Positions 26,533-36,109 of a stretch of 64,000 nt of DNA are shown piece after piece; the stretch's first letter is position 1; each line of letters starts with the position of its first letter. Under the pieces are notes generated by a model. The model was not told the origin of the DNA. It worked only from the letters and a program-made list of their open reading frames with translations, and made no database searches. The stretch spans positions 62,001 to 126,000 of the forward strand of contig NZ_JACVDA010000001.1 of the NCBI RefSeq assembly GCF_016552165.1. The letters run 5' to 3'. Position numbers and translations under genes: made by a program. Source of the stretch: Parvimonas parva. Lineage in GTDB: Bacteria; Bacillota; Clostridia; Tissierellales; Peptoniphilaceae.

Positions 26533-29500
26533 ATGAAAATTTTTAAAAGGGTAATATCTTTTGTGGTATTTTGTTCTTTGATTTTTACAAGTTTTAGTGG
26601 TGTTTTTGCTACTGAAAGTAATTCTTTAGATTTTCGAAAAAAGATAGAAGATTTAAAAGATTACAAAGATGACGATTTTGTCGATGCAATTATCAAATTG
26701 AAAAAACAAGTTGATGTTTCAAAAATTAAAGATGTTGTTAAAAAAGAAAATGTTAATGCATCTAAGGAAGAAATTCAAAATGAGATAAGAAAGGATATGG
26801 TAGATAAGTCTATAAAGTTAAAAGAAGATAGTCAAAAGTCTATTATAGAAATTCTTGAACGTGGTAAAAAAGATGGTAATGTAAAGAATTATGAACAATT
26901 TTTTATTATAAATTGTATAAATGTAGTTTGTAAAAAAGAAGTTTTGGTTAAGATTTCAAAAATGTCTGATGTAGAAAAGATTTCTATTAATAAAAAAGTG
27001 AAGATTCCAAAGCTTCCAAATAATGTTCCTGAAGATAGAAATGCTCTTTTTAGTATGGAAAAAAAGCATATCCCTTGGAATTTAAAGATGATTAGTGCAG
27101 ATAAGGCACAAAAAGAAGTTGAAAATTCTAATAACGATGTTGTTGTTGCAGTAATTGATTCTGGTGTTGATGGAAGTCATCCTGCAATTAAAAATAATTA
27201 TAGAGGAAATGACCAAAATTTAAAAAAATATTCTTGGTATAATGTTGTAACTGAAAAGACTGGAGATAAAGAAGAACCTTATGATGATAGAGGACATGGG
27301 ACTCATGTTTGCGGAACTATCTTGGGCCAAAGAGAAAACTCTCTTTTAGGTGTTTGTCCAAGTGCTAAGTGGATGGCTGTAAAAGTTTTTGATTCAAATG
27401 GTGAAACAGATAATGCTAAGCTTTTAAAAGCTGGTGAATGGATTATGGCACCTAAAGATGAAAATGGTACACCTCATCCAGAAATGGCTCCAAAAGTTGT
27501 AAATAACTCATGGGGTGGTAATTCAACAGATGGATTTTATCAAGATATGGTTAAAAAATGGAGAGAAGCAGGAATTTTTCCTGTATTTTCTGCAGGGAAT
27601 GTAAGTCAATTTAATGATGGAGGGGAGGATTCTATAGGGACACCTGCTTCATATCCAGAAGCTTATGCAGTTGGAGCTATTAGACAAGATGAAATAGTTG
27701 CAAAATTTTCTCTAAGAGGGAAATCTAACTATACAGAAAATTTTAAGCCGGATATTGTTGCGCCTGGAGTTAATATTTTATCTTCAATTCCTGGTGGAAA
27801 ATATACAATTTATACTGGAACTTCTATGGCAAGTCCTCATGTTACAGGTGTTGTTTGTTTGATGCTTAAAGCTAATCCAAATTTAAGTGTTGATCAAATT
27901 GAAAAGATTTTAAATGAAACTGCAACACCTTTAAAAGACAATAACTATACAACAACTCCAAACCATGGTTATGGGCATGGAAAAGTTGATGCTCTTAATG
28001 CAGTTAAGCTTTCTGTAGGTCAACAAAAGGGAAAAGATATAGATATTTCAAATATGAAACTTTTACAAGGTCGTATTCTTACAAAGGGAGTGGATAATGA
28101 AAAACCAGTTATAAATCACACTCCGATTAGTAAGATTTTTACAACATATAAAACAACTTTTGATGCAAATGTAAAAGATAATGTTGGAGTCGATAGTGTA
28201 AAACTTTATTTAAATGTTGGTAGTGAATATAAATCTTATGATATGCAACTTAAAAATGGAAATGGACTTTCTGGTTATTATAGTATAAATGTTCCAGTTA
28301 GTACATTTAAAAATGTTAAAAATGGAAAATATTATATCGAAGCTACAGATATTAATAAAAAAATAACTAAGAGCGATGAAATTTCTTTTGAAGTTCAAAA
28401 TGGAATTGGAATTGGTTATACACAAGATTTTGAAAAAGATACTTCAGGTTTTGAGTTGGGCGGACAATCAAAATTATTTAAATGGGGAAATATTAAAAAA
28501 GATGAAGCAAATAAAAAATTAATAGGGATAGAACCTTATAAAAATGTTCGTGGAAATTCTATTTTTGTTATGCCTCCAATAGATTTAACAGAAGAAACTA
28601 GAAATCCGGCTTTAAGTTTTAAACATTTTTATGACCTTGGAAATTACGAATCTGCCTTTTTTGATACTGCTGAGGTTTGGATTGCAGAAGCTAAAGAAGA
28701 TAGTGATCCGGATAATTTAAAATGGGAATTAAAAAGAATTTATAAAAATTCTTCAAAAGAAAAGTGGGCCTATGAATACATTGACCTTTCAGCTTACAAG
28801 GGTAAGAAAATTTGTGTAATGTTTGGATTTAGACCTAATGGAGAATATAAAAGTAGTGGTAATGGTTGGTATATTGATGATATAAAAATAGAAGAAGCAT
28901 CAAAAGAAATACCACAAACTCCAAGTAAAGATTTAAATTTAAATAATAAAAAAGATGGTAAATTAACTTACACATTTTCTCCTATAAAAAATGAAAAGAT
29001 TACATCTTATGAATTATATAGAGCAACAAATGAAAATGGACCTTTTGAACTTATAAAAAAAGTTGAAAAAGGAGATTCTAAAAATGGATTTGGAAAATAT
29101 TCTATTGATTTAGTTGATACTCCAAAGCCACAAAAAGGAACTTATTATTACTATGCTGTTGCAAAGATTGGTGAAAATAAAAGTGAACCTTCTAAAATTT
29201 TATCTCATACTTTTACAGAAGGGAAAGAATTCAAAAGTTTTGATTTTGAAAAAGAACAAGATGGATGGACTAGTGTAGAAAGTGATAAAGAAACGAAATG
29301 GGATTTTGGTAAATTAGAATATGGAGATCAATATAGTACAGAATATAAAAAACCTACTATTAATCAATCCTTAGGTAAAAATGACGGTATGAATGTTTGG
29401 GCGACAAATTTAAATGATCATAGAAAGCCTAACACAAAATATTCACTTATCTCTCCAACTATGGACTTGTCAACTTTAAAAGATGCTACGCTTTATTACC

Positions 29501-32500
29501 AAAACTGGTTTGGTTCAAGTGGAAAAAGAAAAATTGATGATTATGGTTCATATAATCAAGATATAGGAGAAATTTATTTTTCAAAAGATGATGGACAAAC
29601 TTGGGATAAAGTTTATACTTTAGATGAAAATGAAGTAGATAAGCATATAAAACATGCTTGGTTTACAAATGGTGTTGAAATTAAAAAAGAATATTTAACA
29701 GATAAATTTAAAGTTAAATTTGTTCTTGATGCAGGAAGTGATAAAGGAAATGCAGATCCTGAGCAATGCGGAGGTTGGTATATTGACGATGTTACTATAA
29801 ATACTAAAGATGTAAAAAATGACAATATATCTCCATTTAAGCTTTTAAATATGGAAAATTTAAGTGAAGAAAACAACAAAAAAGATATACTTTCATTAGT
29901 TGGAAAAATTACAATTAAAGAAACAGGAAAAACTGTTAATACAGAAGCCGGAACAGGTAAATTTAGTATAAAGCTTCCGGCCGGTAAATATACTGTAGTA
30001 GCTAGTGCAGATGGCTATAAGGACAAAGAAGAAGTTATAGACCTTACAAATGATGTAAATAAAGATTTTTATTTAGATAATTTTAAAAAAGTTTCTATAT
30101 CAGTTAATGTAAAAGATTCTAATTATGAGTCAATAAAAGGAAATGTAAAACTTTATAAAGAGGGAAAATTAGAACCTATAGCAGAAAAAAACGGAGAAAC
30201 TGTTAGATTTACAGACTTAACATCTGGAAATTACACTTTAGTTGCAACAAGCGATGGTTATAAAAGATTAGAAAAAAATATTAAAATTCCTGGAAATGGA
30301 ACTGTAACTATGTCTTTAGAAAAAGTTTATTCAGAAGGTCAGTTAAATGTAGGTTATACAGATGAAAACGCAACTACGCTTTCAGGAATGGACCTAAAGG
30401 ATAGAGCATTTGCAAATAAAATTTCAAATGATAAACTTGTAGATATAAAAGAAATTTCATATTTTATTACAAAAACTAAAGATGTAGATTTAGCTAATAG
30501 TAAATATAGAATTTCTATTTATGATAAAAATACTGAAGATGAACTTCCTGGTAATATTTTATTTTCAAAAGATTTAACATTTGAAAAAGAAGGCTGGAAC
30601 AAACTTTCTATTTCAAATGTTCAAGTAAATGGTGATTATTACATTGCATTTACAAAACTAGATGGAGAAATTGCACTTGGAATGGATGATGGTAAAGATG
30701 GAATTAATTCTTTCCAAATGTTTAACAGTGCTTGGGATGAACCTGAAACTAAAGGAACATATATGATAGGAGCCAAGGTTAATACACTATCTGATAAAGA
30801 AGTGAAACAAGTTACAATTAGTTTTGATAAAAACGGTGGTAGTGGAGAAATGCAAGCTGTAAAAGTAAAAGCTAATGAAGATTATAAATTACCAGAGTGT
30901 ACTTTTACAGCTCCGGACAATCAAGAGTTTGACGCTTGGCAAGTAAATAATGAAAGAAAAAATGTATCAGATACAATAAAAGCAGATAAAGATTTAACAA
31001 TAAAAGCTCTTTGGAAAGATAAGAAAAATGAAAATCCACAAGAAGAAAAACTTGACCCTATAATGCCAAATCCACTTTTAATGACTACAAATGTAAATGA
31101 TTTTACTCATTTTATAACTTATTCTAATGATAATAAAACAGATGAGTATTTAAAATCAGTCCAAAAAGTTATTGTAAATCACAAAGGAAAGATAAGTGAA
31201 ATAACTGATGTTAAAGGCTTTGACTCTACAGATTTCGCATCTAATCCAAATAAAAAACTACAATTTTCATTTACTGGAAAATTAGATAAAGATGATACTA
31301 TAACTATTGTTTCAAGTAAATATAAAAATGTTGTTGTAAAAATAACAATGGATACCCTTGTCGGAAATGACATCTATTACTCAATAAGTGCAAATATTGA
31401 AGGTAAAAAGGTAGTTTATAAAGTTACTTTTGATAAAAATGGTGGTAGTGGAGAAATGAAAGATGTAGAAGTTGAAAATGGAGGAATTTTTACAGTTCCA
31501 CAATGTACTTTTACAGCACCTTCAGGTATGGAGTTTGATAGTTGGGAATATATGAATGAAAAAACAGAGGTAGGACATCAATATCAAATTACTAAAAATA
31601 TAACAATAAAAGCTCTTTGGAAAGAAAAATTAACTAAAAAAGCTACAATTACATTTGATAAAAATGGTGGTAGTGGAGAAATGCAAGAGGTTAAAAAATT
31701 AGTAAAAGAAGAATATGAACTTCCTGTTTGTGAATTTTTAGCTCCAAGAGATATGGAATTTGACGCTTGGGAAATTAACGGAAAAAGACATCTTCCAGGA
31801 GAAAAAATTACCATAAATGAAGATATAACTCTAAAAGCTTTATGGATAAAAGAAGATAAATCAAAAGAGCCTAAAGAACCACTACTTGGAGAAATTTCAT
31901 CTGAAGATTCATCAGCTATGAAAGTTAATTGTATTAATTCAATCGGCTATAAAAAAGAAGATAGTGAATATGTAAATAAAATAAATCTTATAACTATAAG
32001 AAGAAATGGAAAAGAAATAAAACATTATCTATTTACAAAAGAAGATGGAAAATATAAAAATCTTGATAAAACTTTAGATAAGGTAAGTATTGCATTTAAG
32101 GATAAAACTTTCTTTAATAGAGATGATGAAATTATAATTTCTGCAAGAGGATATAAAGATTTAAAACTTCATATTATATCAGCTGATGATATGGTAATGA
32201 GTGCTTTATATACTACAGAAATTGTATCAACTGTTAAGTTTGAAACTTTTGATGGAAGTAAAATTGATGATCAAATTATAAAAGTTAATCTATTAAGTGC
32301 AAATAAATTAGCTAAAGTAGAAGATCCTACTAAAGATGGTTATACTTTTAAAGGTTGGTATGAAGATAGAGAATTAACAAAAGAGTTTGATTTTAATAAA
32401 AAAATAATAACAGATACTACAATTTTTGCAAAATGGGTTAAAAATACACCAAATACACCATCTGAAGAAAAAAATATAGAACTTGAAGTTAAAAATGTTA

Positions 32501-33207
32501 CAATACATCAACACGATACATTAGATCTTAAATCATTAATCGTTAAAGCAAAAGATAATAAAAACAACGATTTAAAAGAACAAGTTGAAATTATAGATGA
32601 AGGTGGATTTAACAAAGACAAAGTAGGAACATATACAATAACATTTAAATTAACAAATAAAAATGTAAGTGTAACAAAAAAAGCTACAGTTACAGTTGTA
32701 GAAAAAGAAAACTCTACTGTAAATCCTGAAAATCCTACAAATCCTACAAATCCTACAAATCCTACAAATCCAGGTCATGAAGACCCTAAAACACCAAATG
32801 AAAAAACACAAATAAAATTTTTATTTGGAGAAAATCAAGGGCTTGATAAAAATAAAAACAAAACATTAATATTTAAATTATCTCCAAAAGTAGAAGATTT
32901 TAAAGATGTTTATGTAGATGATAAACTTGTTGATAAATCTATGTATGATGTAAAAAGTGGAAGTACTATAATTGAGTTTAAAGATGAATTTATAAAACAA
33001 CTTTCTTGTGAAAAACATAAATTTAAATTTAACTTTAAAGAAGGAAGTATTGAAACTTATATTTTAGTTAAAGACTCTAAAGAAGAACAAGATAAAGATA
33101 GAAGAAATAATCCTTCTCTTGTAAAGACTTCAATACAAAGTGCATCTTTTATGCCTTTAATTCTATCTACTATGGCTTTAGTAGTAGTTAAGAGAAAAAG
33201 AAAATAA
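26533..33207 (+). CDS. Cell-wall-anchored subtilase (S8) with multidomain adhesin-like C-terminus
   Basis: This 2224-residue protein has a signal peptide, an inhibitor-like propeptide (~35-160) and an S8 catalytic domain with the triad D209 (VIDSGVDG), H255 (GHGTHVCG) and S431 (TGTSMASPH). Next come an Ig-like segment (~520-620), two MAM/jelly-roll-like domains ending in GWYIDDI (~640-800 and ~900-1090) and carboxypeptidase-regulatory-like folds (~1110-1270). Four InlB B-repeats follow (around 1431-1495, 1631-1698, 1705-1772 and 1900-1970; FDKNGGSGEM recurs in the first three), then a bacterial Ig-like domain, a NPT-rich linker and an X2-like domain. It ends in a sorting signal LVKTS, a hydrophobic helix and KRKRK. 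It is probably a secreted, wall-fixed protease acting on host or cell-surface proteins. Confidence 0.9.
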   Translation: MKIFKRVISFVVFCSLIFTSFSGVFATESNSLDFRKKIEDLKDYKDDDFVDAIIKLKKQVDVSKIKDVVKKENVNASKEEIQNEIRKDMVDKSIKLKEDSQKSIIEILERGKKDGNVKNYEQFFIINCINVVCKKEVLVKISKMSDVEKISINKKVKIPKLPNNVPEDRNALFSMEKKHIPWNLKMISADKAQKEVENSNNDVVVAVIDSGVDGSHPAIKNNYRGNDQNLKKYSWYNVVTEKTGDKEEPYDDRGHGTHVCGTILGQRENSLLGVCPSAKWMAVKVFDSNGETDNAKLLKAGEWIMAPKDENGTPHPEMAPKVVNNSWGGNSTDGFYQDMVKKWREAGIFPVFSAGNVSQFNDGGEDSIGTPASYPEAYAVGAIRQDEIVAKFSLRGKSNYTENFKPDIVAPGVNILSSIPGGKYTIYTGTSMASPHVTGVVCLMLKANPNLSVDQIEKILNETATPLKDNNYTTTPNHGYGHGKVDALNAVKLSVGQQKGKDIDISNMKLLQGRILTKGVDNEKPVINHTPISKIFTTYKTTFDANVKDNVGVDSVKLYLNVGSEYKSYDMQLKNGNGLSGYYSINVPVSTFKNVKNGKYYIEATDINKKITKSDEISFEVQNGIGIGYTQDFEKDTSGFELGGQSKLFKWGNIKKDEANKKLIGIEPYKNVRGNSIFVMPPIDLTEETRNPALSFKHFYDLGNYESAFFDTAEVWIAEAKEDSDPDNLKWELKRIYKNSSKEKWAYEYIDLSAYKGKKICVMFGFRPNGEYKSSGNGWYIDDIKIEEASKEIPQTPSKDLNLNNKKDGKLTYTFSPIKNEKITSYELYRATNENGPFELIKKVEKGDSKNGFGKYSIDLVDTPKPQKGTYYYYAVAKIGENKSEPSKILSHTFTEGKEFKSFDFEKEQDGWTSVESDKETKWDFGKLEYGDQYSTEYKKPTINQSLGKNDGMNVWATNLNDHRKPNTKYSLISPTMDLSTLKDATLYYQNWFGSSGKRKIDDYGSYNQDIGEIYFSKDDGQTWDKVYTLDENEVDKHIKHAWFTNGVEIKKEYLTDKFKVKFVLDAGSDKGNADPEQCGGWYIDDVTINTKDVKNDNISPFKLLNMENLSEENNKKDILSLVGKITIKETGKTVNTEAGTGKFSIKLPAGKYTVVASADGYKDKEEVIDLTNDVNKDFYLDNFKKVSISVNVKDSNYESIKGNVKLYKEGKLEPIAEKNGETVRFTDLTSGNYTLVATSDGYKRLEKNIKIPGNGTVTMSLEKVYSEGQLNVGYTDENATTLSGMDLKDRAFANKISNDKLVDIKEISYFITKTKDVDLANSKYRISIYDKNTEDELPGNILFSKDLTFEKEGWNKLSISNVQVNGDYYIAFTKLDGEIALGMDDGKDGINSFQMFNSAWDEPETKGTYMIGAKVNTLSDKEVKQVTISFDKNGGSGEMQAVKVKANEDYKLPECTFTAPDNQEFDAWQVNNERKNVSDTIKADKDLTIKALWKDKKNENPQEEKLDPIMPNPLLMTTNVNDFTHFITYSNDNKTDEYLKSVQKVIVNHKGKISEITDVKGFDSTDFASNPNKKLQFSFTGKLDKDDTITIVSSKYKNVVVKITMDTLVGNDIYYSISANIEGKKVVYKVTFDKNGGSGEMKDVEVENGGIFTVPQCTFTAPSGMEFDSWEYMNEKTEVGHQYQITKNITIKALWKEKLTKKATITFDKNGGSGEMQEVKKLVKEEYELPVCEFLAPRDMEFDAWEINGKRHLPGEKITINEDITLKALWIKEDKSKEPKEPLLGEISSEDSSAMKVNCINSIGYKKEDSEYVNKINLITIRRNGKEIKHYLFTKEDGKYKNLDKTLDKVSIAFKDKTFFNRDDEIIISARGYKDLKLHIISADDMVMSALYTTEIVSTVKFETFDGSKIDDQIIKVNLLSANKLAKVEDPTKDGYTFKGWYEDRELTKEFDFNKKIITDTTIFAKWVKNTPNTPSEEKNIELEVKNVTIHQHDTLDLKSLIVKAKDNKNNDLKEQVEIIDEGGFNKDKVGTYTITFKLTNKNVSVTKKATVTVVEKENSTVNPENPTNPTNPTNPTNPGHEDPKTPNEKTQIKFLFGENQGLDKNKNKTLIFKLSPKVEDFKDVYVDDKLVDKSMYDVKSGSTIIEFKDEFIKQLSCEKHKFKFNFKEGSIETYILVKDSKEEQDKDRRNNPSLVKTSIQSASFMPLILSTMALVVVKRKRK

Positions 33208-33214
33208 AAAAATA

Positions 33215-33248
33215 AAAAAGTGTTAGAATTGTTCTAACACTTTTTTTG
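33215..33248. terminator. Intrinsic terminator between the subtilase and the sigma factor gene
   Basis: AAAAAGTGTTAGAA pairs with TTCTAACACTTTTT, with T tracts on both strands. It can end both converging transcripts. Confidence 0.85.
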
Positions 33249-33286
33249 TTTACAGTCCGAAAGCACTCCGTAGAGTTCTTTAAAAT

Positions 33287-33835
33287 TCACAAAACATCGA
33301 CGTCATTTTCTAAAAACTTTGTTTTTAGTTTTTTCTTTGCGATTTTGTAATATTCTTTGACTGTGTCTTCTTTTATTTTCATTTTTTCTGCGATTTCTTT
33401 GTTTTTTAAGTTTTCATAAAATTTATATTCTATCACCTGTTTTTGTTTTTTGGGTAGGGTATTTACAATTTCTTTTACTTTTTCGCTCATTTCATTTTCT
33501 GTTATTTCATTTTCGGTGTTGGCACTTTCATCTACAATTAGGTCTAAGACTTCGATTGTTTCATCGTCTTTTGTTTGATAGATTTTTGTGATTGTTTTTT
33601 CTGTTTCTCTTTTTCTTTTGGCAAATTTTTGCATATAAAAAAATTTTAATTGATATTTTAAATAACATTCAAGTGAAACTTTTCCACCACCAACATAGCT
33701 TTCTAAAAGCTCTAAAATTTTTACAACTCCGTCCTGATACGCATCTTCATAGCTTGTGTGATTTTTGAAATATTTTTTTATACTCGCTTTTATCAAAGGG
33801 CTAAAGTCTTTTACAATTTGTTCTTTATCGTACAT
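33287..33835 (-). CDS. Small sigma-70 family RNA polymerase sigma factor
   Basis: This 182-residue protein has region 2 (ASIKKYFKNHTSYEDAYQDG followed by a YLKYQLKFFYMQKF helix) and region 4 (LPKKQKQVIEYKFYENLKNKEIAEKM plus EDTVKEYYKIAKKKL). Region 3 is absent. Size and layout fit ECF-type or the TcdR/UviA/YvrI-type clostridial sigma factors. The ATG at 33835 is used because AGGAGG lies before it; the upstream frame has no such site. No anti-sigma gene is adjacent. Targets are unknown; the YvrJ/DUF2922/endolysin cassette at 45.3 kb is one candidate, by analogy only. Confidence 0.85.
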   Translation of the reverse strand: MYDKEQIVKDFSPLIKASIKKYFKNHTSYEDAYQDGVVKILELLESYVGGGKVSLECYLKYQLKFFYMQKFAKRKRETEKTITKIYQTKDDETIEVLDLIVDESANTENEITENEMSEKVKEIVNTLPKKQKQVIEYKFYENLKNKEIAEKMKIKEDTVKEYYKIAKKKLKTKFLENDVDVL

Positions 33836-33982
33836 TTTTCCTCCTAGATATGACGGCATACAGTAGTTGGGTTAAGTTTTGCTAATTCTATGACATAATT
33901 ATACTCCTTTTTTTATATTAAGTCAATTATAAAGTTACTTAAATTTATATTTTTATATTTTAGTATCTTTATAAGTTACTAC

Positions 33983-34011
33983 TTGACTATAACTTGGAAA
34001 TATATTATTAT
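33983..34011 (+). promoter_or_regulatory. Promoter of rpiB-gpsA
   Basis: TTGACT at 33983-33988 and TATTAT at 34006-34011 are 17 bases apart, and AAGGAGAG follows before the rpiB ATG at 34046. Confidence 0.65.
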
Positions 34012-34045
34012 AAGGTGAGTAAATAACATATTTAAGGAGAGTTTT

Positions 34046-34477
34046 ATGAAGATAATAATAGGTAATGACCATTCAGCGGTTGAAATGAAAAATGAGCTTG
34101 TAAAATTTTTGGAAGAAATGGGCCATGATGTGATAAATGTAGGAACAGATGAAACTAAAAGCGTGGACTATCCACTTTTTGGACAAGCTGTTTGTAAAAA
34201 AGTTTTAGAAAACGAAAATTCTTTGGGTATTGCAATCTGTGGAACGGGAATCGGGATTTCTATTGCTTGTAACAAGGTTAAAGGTATTCGAGCAGGGCTT
34301 TGTAGCGAAAGTTTTTCTGCGAAAATGACTAGAAAGCACAACAACGCAAATGTTCTTTGCTTGGGTGCAAGAGTTACGGGGATTGAACTTGCAAAGGATA
34401 TTGTCAAGACTTTCATTGAAGAGGACTTCGAGGGTGGTCGTCATCAAAGAAGAATTGATATGTTAGAAGAAGTTTAG
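34046..34477 (+). CDS. rpiB: Ribose 5-phosphate isomerase B (RpiB/LacAB family)
   Basis: This 143-residue enzyme has IGNDHSAVEMK at the start, the catalytic Cys in AICGTGIGISIACNKV and NNANVLCLGARVTG. It interconverts ribose and ribulose 5-phosphate in the pentose phosphate pathway; closely related proteins act on galactose 6-phosphate or allose. Eight bases separate it from gpsA, so the two are cotranscribed. Confidence 0.92.
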   Translation: MKIIIGNDHSAVEMKNELVKFLEEMGHDVINVGTDETKSVDYPLFGQAVCKKVLENENSLGIAICGTGIGISIACNKVKGIRAGLCSESFSAKMTRKHNNANVLCLGARVTGIELAKDIVKTFIEEDFEGGRHQRRIDMLEEV

Positions 34478-34485
34478 GAGTTTTT

Positions 34486-35445
34486 ATGAGAATAGGTGTT
34501 ATAGGCTGTGGAAGATGGGGAAGTTTTATCGCTTGGTATTTGGATAAGATAGGCAACGATGTAACTTTATATGGTAGAGAAAATTCAAAAAATATGCAAA
34601 ATTTTTTAGAAAGTAGAAAAAATAATTTTCTTGAAATTCCAAAATCCATTGCTTTAACTACAAATATAAAAGATATTTTCGATAAAGATTTAATCATAAT
34701 CTCTGTTGGAACTCAAGGCCTTAGAGATTTGCTTATCGAAAATGAAAAACTTTTTAAAGAAAAAAATATTCCAATCATTCTTTGTATGAAAGGAATTGAA
34801 ATAAAGACGGGCTTTACTCCAACTGCCGTTGTAAGGGACATTTTGGGAGAAAATTACTCTTGTGGCGTTTGGATTGGACCGGGACATGTTCAAGACTTTA
34901 CAAATGGAATTCCAAATTGTATGGTAATAGATTCTGATGATAGGGAATTGGTTAAAAATTTAGTTGACAGTTTTTCAAGTGATTTAATCAGATTTTACTA
35001 CGGAACTGATCTTTTGGGAAATGAGATTGGCGCAGGTGCTAAAAATGTTATAGGTATTGCTGCCGGAATGCTTGACGGAATGAATTTAAGCTCTTTAAAA
35101 GGTGCGCTTATGTCAAGAGGAACGAGAGAGATTGCAAGGCTTATCGGCAAAATGGGTGGCGATGAAACTTGTGCTTATGGACTTTGTCATCTTGGTGATT
35201 ATGAGGCGACTGTTTTTTCTGAATTTAGCAATAATAGAAAATTTGGAGAAAAGTTTGTAAAGGGTGAAAAGTTTGAAAAACTTGCAGAGGGATATTTCAC
35301 AACGAAGGCTTTAATGGATTTGTCTAAAAAGTACGATGTTGAATTGCCGATAACAAATGCAGTTTACGAAATAATATATAATGAAAAGAATCCAAAGGAA
35401 GTTTTGGAAAATCTTTTTAAAAGAAGTATAAAAATGGAGTTTTAG
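34486..35445 (+). CDS. gpsA: Glycerol-3-phosphate dehydrogenase [NAD(P)+]
   Basis: This 319-residue protein has the nucleotide-binding start GVIGCGRWGSFIAWYL, the central GPGHVQDFTNGIPN region and catalytic lysine region EIGAGAKNVIGIAAGMLDG. The usual GpsA Lys in the …KN.. helix is in place. It makes sn-glycerol 3-phosphate from dihydroxyacetone phosphate for phospholipid and teichoic acid synthesis. The sequence is somewhat divergent from housekeeping GpsA (HVQDFTNGIP where many have HAEEV), so an extra paralogue elsewhere is possible. Confidence 0.88.
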   Translation: MRIGVIGCGRWGSFIAWYLDKIGNDVTLYGRENSKNMQNFLESRKNNFLEIPKSIALTTNIKDIFDKDLIIISVGTQGLRDLLIENEKLFKEKNIPIILCMKGIEIKTGFTPTAVVRDILGENYSCGVWIGPGHVQDFTNGIPNCMVIDSDDRELVKNLVDSFSSDLIRFYYGTDLLGNEIGAGAKNVIGIAAGMLDGMNLSSLKGALMSRGTREIARLIGKMGGDETCAYGLCHLGDYEATVFSEFSNNRKFGEKFVKGEKFEKLAEGYFTTKALMDLSKKYDVELPITNAVYEIIYNEKNPKEVLENLFKRSIKMEF

Positions 35446-35446
35446 T

Positions 35447-35872
35447 ATGTTACCGATAATTTTATTACCTTTGCTTTTGTGTGTTTTCAATATGTATAGA
35501 AGACTAACTTGTGTAGTAAAGGCGAAATTTACAAAATTTACATTCTTTACCCTTTTAATCGTTTTGGTTGTAATGCTCTCTTTAGGTTACAAATTTAGAA
35601 ACGACTTGAGTGGCTATGTCGTTATAATGTCTTGGTGGCTTGCGTTCTTCACAAGCATAATGAGTGCAGGAATAACTGAAAAAGGACTTGTTCACCCATG
35701 GCAATTAATCGCAAAGCTATATAAATGGGAAAAGATTAGAACTTTTTCGATTGAAAAAAGGGAAAATACAGTAATGGTAAATTTCAAAGCGATAAGAGAT
35801 TTACGCCAAGAATACGACAAAAGCGATTTGGAAAAAATTAAAAAAATTGCAAAACAAAATAAATTGATTTAA
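35447..35872 (+). CDS. Hypothetical membrane protein
   Basis: I do not recognise this 141-residue protein. It has an N-terminal helix (residues 1-15) and two more (about 32-50 and 58-76), followed by a charged cytoplasmic tail of about 60 residues. The tail contains WEKIRTFSIEKRENTVMVNF, which resembles the PH-like tail of DUF5673-type proteins. It starts one base after gpsA and shares its operon, so a link to membrane lipid synthesis is possible but unproven. Confidence 0.6.
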   Translation: MLPIILLPLLLCVFNMYRRLTCVVKAKFTKFTFFTLLIVLVVMLSLGYKFRNDLSGYVVIMSWWLAFFTSIMSAGITEKGLVHPWQLIAKLYKWEKIRTFSIEKRENTVMVNFKAIRDLRQEYDKSDLEKIKKIAKQNKLI

Positions 35873-35874
35873 AA

Positions 35875-35899
35875 GACTCATCGAAAGATGAGTTTTTTA
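35875..35899 (+). terminator. Intrinsic terminator of the rpiB-gpsA operon
   Basis: GACTCATC, loop GAAA, GATGAGT and a T run follow the last gene by a few bases. Confidence 0.85.
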
Positions 35900-36109
35900 G
35901 TATAACAATCACTTTAAAACGACTCACAGATATTACAAGACCGTCATCCCTTGAAATTAATGTGAAAATATATTATTATATTACGGAGAGTATATAAGGT
36001 TTGAGATTTTATTTATAATTAATTAATTATTTATTTATTGATAAATAAACTTTTAATGGTTTTAAGCTAATTTTTTATATAAAAATTTTTTAAGGAGTAG
36101 ATTTACAAT

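Noticed and set aside
32725-32772. 9-bp repeats coding NPT as a possible CRISPR or regulatory repeat
   Set aside because: They are in frame in a Pro/Asn linker before a wall anchor and have no spacers.
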